From: Mycetohabitans endofungorum
GTDB lineage: Bacteria; Pseudomonadota; Gammaproteobacteria; Burkholderiales; Burkholderiaceae
DNA length: 64,000 bases
NCBI RefSeq assembly: GCF_037477895.1
Contig: NZ_CP132744.1
Coordinates: 186,001-250,000, forward strand
Direction: 5' to 3'
In this document: positions 21,594 to 29,062 of the stretch, in pieces
Position numbering within the stretch: position 1 is the first letter of the stretch
Layout: every line of letters begins with the position of its first letter
Notes under the pieces: model-generated
Told to the model about the DNA's origin: nothing
Databases searched by the model: none
Seen by the model: only the letters and a program-made list of their open reading frames with translations
Translations under genes and position numbers: made by a program

Positions 21594-21757
21594 TGTGCGC
21601 CCGTTCGCCGCATCACCGTTGAGCATCATCGTCGCGAACGGCAGGCTGGCCGGTTATAGGGGCGCAGCGAGCCGGTGAGGCTAACCCAAAAAAACTGGGC
21701 CATTCAAAAGTAGAAAACTTCGGCATGATGCAACCCTGACAAGCAAAAGGTCATGTC

Positions 21758-22024
21758 GTGAAGATGAGCCAATACACTGAAGTACAGATTGCATTCGCGT
21801 TGAAGCAGGCAGGGCTGGGCACGCCAGTGGCTGAGGTGGGCTGCAAGAGGAGCATCAGCAATGCGACGTTTTACAACTGGCGGCACAAGTATGGGGGGCT
21901 GGGCTCGTCGGAGCTGCGTCGCCTGAAGCAACTCGAAGAAGAAAACGCGAAGCTTAATTGGCGGGTGGCAGACTTGTCGCTGGACAAAGCCATGTTGCGG
22001 GATGAGCTGTCAAAAAAGCTCTGA
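21758..22024 (+). CDS. IS3-family transposase OrfA (of the degraded element)
   Basis: This 88-residue protein has the N-terminal helix-turn-helix (QIAFALKQAGLGTPVAEVGC, then SNATFYNWRHKYGG) and the leucine-rich coiled coil LKQLEEENAKLNWRVADLSL that define OrfA of the IS51/IS407 group. It probably binds inverted repeats. Because its orfB partner is broken the element should not move by itself. The frame itself is intact. Confidence 0.8.
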   Translation: MKMSQYTEVQIAFALKQAGLGTPVAEVGCKRSISNATFYNWRHKYGGLGSSELRRLKQLEEENAKLNWRVADLSLDKAMLRDELSKKL

Positions 22025-22553
22025 CGCCTTCCCGGCTGTGTGGACTTACCGCGGATCGCAACGCTTTGGCGCAAGCCAGTGCCAAGCCTGTAGGGTACTG
22101 AAGCTGTCGCGTTCGGTGTACAGCTATCAGTCAATCGCACGGGATTCGAGTGCGATCGTGCTGCGCATCAAGCAGATCACGCAAACACGCGTGCACTCCG
22201 GTTATCGCTGGGTGCATATGATGCTGCGTCGGCAAGGCTGGGGCGACAACAAACGAGTTTATTGGCTCTATCGCGAGCAGGAGCTGTCATTGCGGCATAA
22301 GAAGCCGCGGCGGAACAAGGCGGCGCGCCTGAAGCAGCTAAAGCAGATAATGACCGTGATCAACGAGATCTGGAGCGTGGATTTGTCGCTGACGCACTGT
22401 ATGACGGCCGGCGTTTGCGCACGCTGACAATTGTCGATCATGATACGCGCGAATGTTTGGTCATCAAGGTGGGCGCCACGCTACGTGGTGAAGACGTCGT
22501 GGCGGCGCTGGATCGCATCGCTGCGGGCCGGCCGTTACCTCGCTTTATCTAGG
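22002..22553 (+). pseudogene. Broken IS3-family transposase OrfB
   Basis: Residues such as CRVLKLSRSVYSYQ and YRWVHMMLRRQGW followed by INEIWSVDLSL are the OrfB N-terminal and first DDE segments. The frame then shifts near 22400: TLTIVDHDTRECLVIKVGA and GEDVVAALDRIAAGRPLPRF continue in another frame and meet a stop at 22551 before ADNGG. The catalytic Glu region is absent. The gene is dead. Confidence 0.8.
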
Positions 22554-22560
22554 CGGACAA

Positions 22561-23200
22561 TGGTGGGGTCGTGAAGCTGAGCTAGCCGGCATGCGTGCGT
22601 CATTTTAAGCAAACCTTGCCATCTCTCAATCCAAAAATGCGGCTTTGAGCGCGAGAAACGGCTCCTGTTATTATTTCGTACGTAGAAATAGAATGAGAAA
22701 GCTAAGGATCTGGTGCGCATTATGGCAAACGGCGCGATACAGCTGTTTGAGTCTGAGAATAAGGTAAGCGATAAAGCGTAATCGGCGTGTATATCGTCCG
22801 TAGGCTGCTGTGTCAAGTCCAATCGAGCTAGTGAGTTATCGTTTCACGTTTATCTCCTCTGCTCGACGTGAGCGTGTGGTTGTTTAATTTAATGTTGATC
22901 AATTTGTATGGTAGACGTGCTGAGCCCGTTCTACAGAACATCGCCATATAGGCAAGTGATTCAGCCACTATCATAAGCGGCACAGCACTTGCTCATTCTT
23001 CAAGCGAAATTTTTTCAAAGACCTTGGCATGGCATAGGTGACGTGCATCCGTGATGTGCCATGGATGTCACATCCAAACCAATGAGGTTCAACATGGCTT
23101 TTTGCAAGCGATGTTAACCGCCCTATATTTAATTTTTAATTGGTATGTAATTAACTTGTGTATTTAAACCTGGGCTGCTGTGGCCTGGATTGGAGCTAAC
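22561..23200. other. AT-rich intergenic region before the truncated NRPS copy
   Basis: About 640 bases without a supportable gene, clearly lower in GC than the core genome. It ends with TTGGAG five bases before the ATG at 23201, the ribosome site of the truncated NRPS gene, and AT-rich stretches at 23120-23165 that could be its promoter. It is not alignable by eye with the leader upstream of the intact NRPS gene. Confidence 0.5.
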
Positions 23201-23845
23201 ATGTCGTTGAACGCTACGTCCGTTACCTATCCGTTATCCGTTGCCCAAACAGAAATTTGGCTCGCACAGCAGCTCCATCTAGACAGCCCGGTCTACAACA
23301 TTGCGCAGTACACCGTCATCGAGGGCGCTATTGATGTGGCCGTTTTTGAAGCAGCATTGCGTCAAGTCATCGATGAGGCGGATACCCTGCGCCTGCAATT
23401 TGTTGACAGCGACGATGGGCTCCGGCAGAAGATCGGTTCACCCGCATGGTCGGTGCCGGTGCTGGACTTCACTGCAGAAGCAAATCCGCAGGCGGCTGCC
23501 CAAGCGTGGATGCGTGCCGATTATGACCAGCCGGTGGACTTGACGCAAGGACCGCTTTTTTACTATGCATTGTTGAAAATCTCGCCCGCGCAATGGATTT
23601 GGTACCAGCGCTATCACCATATCGTGATGGATGGGTATGGCGGCGTACTCATCGCGCAGCGCGTCGCGCACGTGTATAGTGCGCTATGCACGGGTACTGC
23701 GCCAGAGCCATGTGCTTTTGGCTCCGTTCTGAAGCTGTTGGAAAGCGATGCGCAGTACCAAGCGTCTACTCAACGGGCGCGGGATGAAACCTATTGGCTC
23801 CAGCACTGCGCCAATTGGCCCGAGCCCGCAACGCTGGCAAGCTGA
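23201..23845 (+). pseudogene. Truncated NRPS gene: 5' end of a condensation domain, cut by an IS
   Basis: The 214 codons from ATG 23201 encode the first half of a condensation domain closely similar to the start of the intact NRPS at 29019: AQTEIWLAQQLH, VYNIAQYTVIEG, QVIDEADTLRLQFVDSDDG and the active-site motif HHIVMDGYGG are shared. Homology ends at EPATLAS, exactly where the IS begins, and the stop codon TGA (23843-23845) is the first three bases of the IS. No continuation of the NRPS gene is found beyond the IS. It is therefore the remains of a second, paralogous synthetase gene and cannot work alone. Confidence 0.9.
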
Positions 23846-23922
23846 TCTGCTTTAGGAATTCTGGACCGACTCGGAAGCGAGTTTTTCGGCAAACTTGACC
23901 CTGAACCAGGAGGTGGTTTGTC

Positions 23923-24201
23923 ATGAAACGCAAGCGTTTTTCGATCGAACAAATTGTGGCTGTGCTCAAGCAAGCGGAACTGGGGATGCCGGTGGCGGAC
24001 TTGATCCGCCAGATCGGCATTTCCGAGCAGACGTTCTATCGGTGGAAGAAGCAATACGCTGGGATGCAGTCGGACCCAGTGCGTGAGCTCAAGCAATTGC
24101 AGGATGAGAATGCACGGCTCAAGAAGCTCGTTGCTGAACTGAGCCTGGACAAGGCTATCTTACAAGATGTTGCCTCAAAAAAGTGGCCCGGCCCGCGCTG
24201 A
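23923..24201 (+). CDS. IS3-family transposase OrfA
   Basis: This 92-residue protein has the helix-turn-helix FSIEQIVAVLKQAELGMPVA and ISEQTFYRWKKQYAG, then a leucine-zipper-like coiled coil (RELKQLQDENARLKKLVAEL). AGGAGG precedes the ATG. Near its end the sequence A AAA AAG (24177-24183) is the classic site for programmed -1 frameshifting, which joins OrfA to OrfB to make the active OrfAB transposase. Confidence 0.9.
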   Translation: MKRKRFSIEQIVAVLKQAELGMPVADLIRQIGISEQTFYRWKKQYAGMQSDPVRELKQLQDENARLKKLVAELSLDKAILQDVASKKWPGPR

Positions 24202-25052
24202 GGAGAACCGTAGTGGATTACGTGGTAAGCCACTACGGATTGACGATGAGGCAGGCCTGCCGGCTCGTAAAGCAACCGCGCAGCGTTCAATACTACCGCA
24301 GCGTCAAGGACCCTCGTGTTGAGCTTCGCGCGCGCATGCGCGAGATTGCCTACACACGCGTGCGCTACGGCTATCGGCATGTCCACGTGCTATTGCGCCG
24401 CGAAGGCTGGCAGTTGGGCAAGAATCAGGCGTACCGGCTGTATTGCGAAGAAAAGTTGCAGCTGCGCTCGAAGCTGCCGAAGCGACGAAAGATGGTGGTG
24501 ACACGGGTGGCCAAGATCATGCCGGCCAAACCGAACGACGCCTGGAGTATGGATTTCGTGGCCGACCAGCTGGCTGATGGTTCAAAATTCCGAACCTTGA
24601 CGATCGTGGATGTCTTCACGAAGGAAGCACTGGCCATCGAAGTCGGACAACGATTAAAAGGCGAACACGTAGTGTCAGCACTGAATCGAATCGCAGCCAG
24701 ACGCGGCGCTCCACGGCACCTGTTCGTGGACAATGGCAGCGAATTTTCCGCACGTCTGCTTGATATGTGGGCATATCATCATCGCGCAAAAGTGGACTTT
24801 AGCCGGCCGGGTAAGCCGACGGACAATTGCCACATCGAGACGTTTAATGGATCATTCCGTGACGAGTGCTTGAACTTACATTGGTTCGAGACGTTGAGCG
24901 AAGCAAAAGCGATCGTCCAGGCGTGGCGCCGGGATTACAACGAGAGCCGTCCTCACTCTGCTCTCAAAGAGTTGGCGCCAGCTGAATTTGCCCGTCAGCT
25001 GGCGCTTTTGCCGGGTCCGGCTGGACCCGAAACGCCGGAAAACTCGCTCTAG
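24183..25052 (+). CDS. IS3-family DDE transposase OrfB
   Basis: This 289-residue frame begins at the slippery site, so it is most likely made as an OrfAB fusion by -1 frameshifting. The HTH-like N-terminal part is followed by an rve integrase core with all three catalytic acids: Asp in WSMDFVADQL, Asp in LFVDNGSEF and Glu in CHIETFNGSFRDECL. The element looks able to transpose. Full length and lack of frameshifts contrast with the older element at 21676. Confidence 0.92.
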   Translation: MARPALRRTVVDYVVSHYGLTMRQACRLVKQPRSVQYYRSVKDPRVELRARMREIAYTRVRYGYRHVHVLLRREGWQLGKNQAYRLYCEEKLQLRSKLPKRRKMVVTRVAKIMPAKPNDAWSMDFVADQLADGSKFRTLTIVDVFTKEALAIEVGQRLKGEHVVSALNRIAARRGAPRHLFVDNGSEFSARLLDMWAYHHRAKVDFSRPGKPTDNCHIETFNGSFRDECLNLHWFETLSEAKAIVQAWRRDYNESRPHSALKELAPAEFARQLALLPGPAGPETPENSL

Positions 25053-25210
25053 ATCTGGTCTAGAAAACCCAAGCGGATCATGCATTTTATGAAAAACCAC
25101 CTCGTTCAGGGCCAAGTTTGCCGCAAAACTCGCTTTCAAATCGGTCCAAAACTCCTACAGCAGATCAATATCAACGATGCGGTGGCTTCACACTTAACAG
25201 CATCTGACGA

Positions 25211-26005
25211 GTTTTGCTGCCCCAAGCAGTCTCAGCTAAAGCGTGTCAAGCCTTGCTGATAGATCGGCACAGTGGCGAACCGCAATGGCTTGCCTTCCGC
25301 TTTTTATTGAAAATTTTGGCTTTATCGTTTCATTTGTTCAAGATCTGTCGTTTTAAGCAAAGATAATGGGCTTGAGTGCATCATGGTGAGTGCGTTACAG
25401 TCTTTCAACCAGGCGCTAAGCGTTGCAATTACTTGAATCTGTGTAGCAGCTCCTGATAGCTGGGTAAAGTGATTGCAAGACTTCAAGCAGTTAACGGCGG
25501 GCTGATTAGTCAGCGAACGGGTGTATTGCCGTAGCCGTATGGCTAAGCAAAGTGATGTCTGGAGGGAAAAATGAAGAAGTAAACCAGTATTGGACCCAAT
25601 GACGCCGTGCCTGTGCGACGCACTGGCTTGCCCTGTTCTTTTTGACTGTTTTGCTTGACCGACTGTAATGCCAATTTGCGCGCAGCGTCACGCGCGTTAT
25701 GCCTAGTATTTTTGCTAAAGCTTGGCATAAATTGGTCGTGGTGTGATCACTGGCCGGCCAAGTCGCACGAGGAGCGCACTGACGCGTGCCGATGAGTGGC
25801 CTTGATCGCTGTAGTGAATGGTTAAGGATTGCACGCGATGTGTCATAAAAGCCGTAGTATTTCCCGAAGAACAACGAGAGATTTTGAGTGCGGCATTAAT
25901 ATTGATTTGCACATCTATTAATTAATAGGGCGATCGGTTTCCTGAGTCGGAGCTTTGTTACGGATGCTACTAGCATCACGCCCGTTACACAACCGTTATC
26001 CAGTG
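25211..26005 (+). repeat. Relic copy of the NRPS leader and first codons (copy 1)
   Basis: Nearly the whole 800-base stretch from GCTGCCCCAAGCAG to the codons GCATCACGCCCGTTAC can be aligned with 28282-29062, the leader and start of the intact NRPS gene. Here the start ATG has become ACG (25960-25962), there is a three-base insertion soon after, and similarity to NRPS coding sequence dies out by about 26005. It is the scar of a third NRPS start. A short frame in the other copy (ATG 28644) is closed here after three codons. The sequence from 26006 to the decarboxylase start shows no other gene. Confidence 0.85.
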
Positions 26006-26190
26006 CGCACTGCAGTCATGGAGCAATGCTCAAGCCGGAATCGACGGCCTTCATTGGTCCCATCCTAGCCCGCAAGCTAAATGAATTGGAGAATCAATAA
26101 GCTCAAGGCCAGACAAATGCGGTACGATAAACTTTGTAGTGCAGAAACGTTCAATAACCTTAAGCGCGAATTTGATCGCGCTAACCGAGA

Positions 26191-27825
26191 ATGGTCATGG
26201 TTAGCCTGCCCGATAACGAGAATGCCGCACGTGAGCTGAACGATGTGTTGCAATGGTTCGACGCGGACCGCGGCGAATTCGTGTGGCTTGAGCAGCTGAT
26301 CGCGCAGCACCCAGCCGCGTTTTTTGCAAGCAACCGTTTCAAGCCAGGTGGTGCGCATCCCGATGCCGAAACGACGTTCTCGATGGTCGATTTCCCCGAG
26401 ACAGCGGCGTTGCCTGACGCACACGCCGCACACTTGCTCGACGACGTGTTTAGTCGCGTCATGCCGGTTGCGTCGTCGACCTTCGTTGGGCACATGACTT
26501 CGTCGCTGCCGTCGTTTTTACCCTCGCTCGCGAAGGTGCTGACCGCGCTAAACCAAAATGTCGTGAAGCTAGAAACCTCTGCTGCGATGACGGCGCTTGA
26601 GCGTCAGGTCATCGGGATGCTGCACAAGCTGGTTTTTGGTCAGGACGATGCATTTTATCGAAGTTGGCTGCATAGCGGCGATCATGCGCTCGGTGTATTC
26701 TGCTCGGGTGGCACGGTGGCCAATCTCACCGCACTATGGGCAAGCCGCAATAATCTACTGCGCTCCCGGGCTGGCTTCGCCGGGGTCAACCGCGTCGGGC
26801 TCATGCAGGCGCTTCGCCATTACGGCTACGACGGGCTCGCTATTCTTGTATCGGAGCGCGGGCATTATTCGCTGCGCAAGGCCGCGGATGTGCTTGGGAT
26901 CGGTTGCGATCACCTGGTCCGGATTCCTGTGGATGCAGCGGACCGAATCCGCATTGACGCATTGCGCGCGGCCGTGCGTGACCTGCAGCGCTGCAATATT
27001 TGTCCGATGGCGATCGTGGGTATTGCGGGAACTACCGAGACGGGCGCTATTGATCCGCTCGATGCGCTCGCCGATGTGGCGCGCGAGGCCAACTGTCATT
27101 TCCACGTCGACGCAGCCTGGGGTGGTGCAAGTCTGATGTCGGAGCGTCACCGTCATCGATTGGCCGGTATCGAGAGCGCCGATTCCATTGTCATCGACGC
27201 GCATAAGCAACTGTATGTACCGATGGGGTCAGGCGTGGTACTGTTCAGACAGCCGACGTGGACGGCCGAGATCCGCCAGCACGCCAACTACATCGTGCGC
27301 AAGGGTTCGAAAGATCTCGGCTGTCATACGCTTGAGGGATCGCGCGGCGCGGCGTCGGTGATGCTGTACACGAATCTACGCTTGCTCGGACGCCGGGGGT
27401 ACGCTCGGCTGATCGATCTGAGTATCGACAATGCGCGATATTTCGCGTCGCTGATCGAACGCCAGCGGGATTTTGAGCTTGTCACTGCGCCGCAGCTTTG
27501 CATTTTGACTTATCGTTACGTGCCAGAGTCGGTGCGCGAGGCATTAACCAACGGCCCCGCGTCATTGCAGTCCGCTATTCAAGATGCGCTTGATGCGCTG
27601 ACTGTTAGCATACAGGAAATGCAGCGTGACGCAGGCCGCTCGTTTGTGTCCAGAACACGCATCACCTCCGAGCGGTGGCAGGGCAGGGCAATCGTCGTAT
27701 TTCGCGTGGTCCTCGCAAACCCGACGACCACGCGCGCGATGTTAGACGACATTCTGGCCGAGCAGCGCATGTTGGCAAGCGTGAGCTCGCGCCTACCGGA
27801 TTTGATGGCGCTAGTATGCGGTTAA
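26191..27825 (+). CDS. panP: PanP-like PLP-dependent aspartate 1-decarboxylase (beta-alanine synthesis)
   Basis: This is a group II PLP decarboxylase (fold type I). The PanP branch turns aspartate into beta-alanine and CO2. The 544-residue protein has SSTFVGHMTSSLPSFLPSL and VKLETSAAMTALERQV near the N terminus, HSGDHALGVFCSGGTVANLT at the phosphate-binding region, the ring-stacking HFHVDAAWGGA with Asp307, and the PLP Schiff-base Lys339 in DAHKQLYVPMGSG. The segment LRKGSKDL-type VRKGSKDLGCHTLEGSR is also PanP-like. No strong ribosome site is seen; Met3 is an alternative start. It stands between the NRPS relics and the intact NRPS on the same strand. Module 1 of that NRPS reads as beta-alanine specific, so it probably supplies that substrate. 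Core pantothenate supply is the alternative role. Confidence 0.82.
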   Translation: MVMVSLPDNENAARELNDVLQWFDADRGEFVWLEQLIAQHPAAFFASNRFKPGGAHPDAETTFSMVDFPETAALPDAHAAHLLDDVFSRVMPVASSTFVGHMTSSLPSFLPSLAKVLTALNQNVVKLETSAAMTALERQVIGMLHKLVFGQDDAFYRSWLHSGDHALGVFCSGGTVANLTALWASRNNLLRSRAGFAGVNRVGLMQALRHYGYDGLAILVSERGHYSLRKAADVLGIGCDHLVRIPVDAADRIRIDALRAAVRDLQRCNICPMAIVGIAGTTETGAIDPLDALADVAREANCHFHVDAAWGGASLMSERHRHRLAGIESADSIVIDAHKQLYVPMGSGVVLFRQPTWTAEIRQHANYIVRKGSKDLGCHTLEGSRGAASVMLYTNLRLLGRRGYARLIDLSIDNARYFASLIERQRDFELVTAPQLCILTYRYVPESVREALTNGPASLQSAIQDALDALTVSIQEMQRDAGRSFVSRTRITSERWQGRAIVVFRVVLANPTTTRAMLDDILAEQRMLASVSSRLPDLMALVCG

Positions 27826-27925
27826 GGCACGCATGCAAGCGCGTTAAACAGAAGCCGGGTGGCTGGTTCGGCTTGTGGTTGGCGTTTTTTGAACTTGCGC
27901 TTTACAGTTATAAAAAACGGTTACC

Positions 27926-28240
27926 TTAAGCGTTAGCGTCCTTGGCATCGACAAGAAGGGCATAGGCAGCGACCTGTTTTCGGGCTTTCAGACATCGTGC
28001 AACAGCACAACCCAGTAAAAGTCGCCCTAGCCCACATCCCTGGTAAGAAGCATGGACGGCGAGGCGCCCCATACGAAAGCAGGGCACCGGATAGCGTGGG
28101 AGCTTTTGCCGTGCGACATCGTTTAACTGGGCGACGTCGACTTGAGCTGCACTCAAACTGTAATGGCCCAGAATAGTAGTAGGGGCATCGGTATTGACCA
28201 ACACTCGTACAACAGCAACGCCTTTTTGCTTTGTTGAGTA
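27926..28240 (-). pseudogene. GNAT acetyltransferase remnant (toxin-type)
   Basis: On the minus strand the frame carries ILGHYSLSAAQVDV, LPRYPVPCFRMGRLAVH and the acetyl-CoA loop QGCGLGRLLLGCAVARCL followed by ALLVDAKDANA and a stop. These are the middle parts of the GNAT family to which TacT/AtaT-like toxins belong. Both the N-terminal strands and the last 20-30 residues (tyrosine acid region) are missing. No antitoxin gene is adjacent. It is a dead fragment within the island. Confidence 0.7.
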
Positions 28241-28281
28241 AGCGCGCAGAAATGGACGTCTACAGCGTGCGCATTGACTTA

Positions 28282-29062
28282 GGTTTTTTGCTGCCCAAGC
28301 AGTCTCAGCTAAAAGTGTGTCAAACCTTGCTGGTAGGTTGGCACAGTGGCGAACTGCAATGGCTTGCCTTCCGCTGTCTGTTGCAAATTTCGGTTTTATC
28401 GTTTCATTTGTTCAAGACCTGTCGTTTTAAGCAAAGATAAAAGGCTTGAGTGCATTATGGCGAGTGCGTTACAGTCTTTTAATTAGGCGCTAAGTGACGC
28501 GATGACCTGAATCTGCGTAGTGGCTCCTGACAGCTGGGTACAGTGATTGCAAGACGTCAAGCAGTTAACGTTGTGCTGATTAGTCAGCAAACGGGTGCGT
28601 TGCTGTAGCCGTATGGCTAAAAAAGTGATGTCTGGAGAGAAAAATGAAGAAGTACCCCAGTGCCGAACCCAATGACGCCACGCCTGTGCGACGTACTGGT
28701 TTTAACTGTCTTGCTTGGCCGAGTGAAACGCCAATTCACGCGCAGCGTCACGCCCGTTATGCTAGGTGTGTACGCTAAAGTTTGACATCAATTGACCGTG
28801 GCGTGATCACTGGTCGGCCAAGTGATACGAACGGCGCACTGATGCGTGCCGATGAGTGGCCCTGATCGCCGCATTGAATGGCTAAAGATTGCACAAAAGG
28901 TGTCGTAAAAGCCGTAGTAGTTCCCGAAAAACAACGAGAGATTCTGAGTGCGTCATTATATTAATTTGTATACCTATTAAATATCAGGCCGCTCGGTCAC
29001 CTGAATCGGAGCTTTGTTATGGATGCTAGCATCACGCCCGTTACGTATGCATTAACCACTGC
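28282..29062 (+). repeat. Leader and start of the intact NRPS gene (copy 2 of the repeat)
   Basis: This stretch aligns with 25211-26005 over nearly its full length, with many point differences and short indels. It includes the CGGAG ribosome site at 29007-29011 region and ATG 29019 of the NRPS. A 44-codon frame with a good ribosome site (GGAGAG, then ATG at 28644, stop at 28776-28778) lies inside, but its equivalent in the other copy stops after three codons, so it is not counted as a gene. The function of the long leader is unknown. No other gene is seen in 28241-29018. Confidence 0.85.

Larger units (their letters stand above)
21676..22560 (+). mobile_element. Degraded IS3-family (IS51/IS407-like) element
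   Basis: The left end appears near 21676 (TGAGGCTAACCC). It holds an intact orfA-like gene and a broken orfB with a frameshift near 22400 and an in-frame stop at 22551. The right end is missing: the DDE sequence stops soon after ADNGG and changes to AT-rich sequence. It marks the left border of the accessory island. Confidence 0.75.
23843..25167 (+). mobile_element. Intact IS3-family (IS407-like) insertion sequence, 1325 bp
   Basis: The ends are long imperfect inverted repeats. TGATCTGCTTTAGGA at the left (from 23843) matches the complement of the right end (TCCTACAGCAGATCA, to 25167), and similarity extends about 70 bases inward on each side. Between them are orfA and orfB with an A-AAA-AAG slippery site. 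The flanks (aagc at the left, atat at the right) show no target-site duplication, so DNA next to the IS has been deleted or recombined after insertion. Confidence 0.92.

Noticed and set aside
22535..22822. Minus-strand frame in the AT-rich gap before the truncated NRPS
   Set aside because: No ribosome site and no recognisable protein; it spans the broken IS end.
25506..25874. Minus-strand frames in the NRPS leader relic
   Set aside because: They do not persist in the paralogous leader at 28282-29062, so they are unlikely to be genes.
26080..26235. Short frame upstream of the PanP-like gene (MNWRINKLKARQ)
   Set aside because: It ends inside the decarboxylase gene in another frame, has no clear family and could be chance; a lost N-terminal extension could not be shown.
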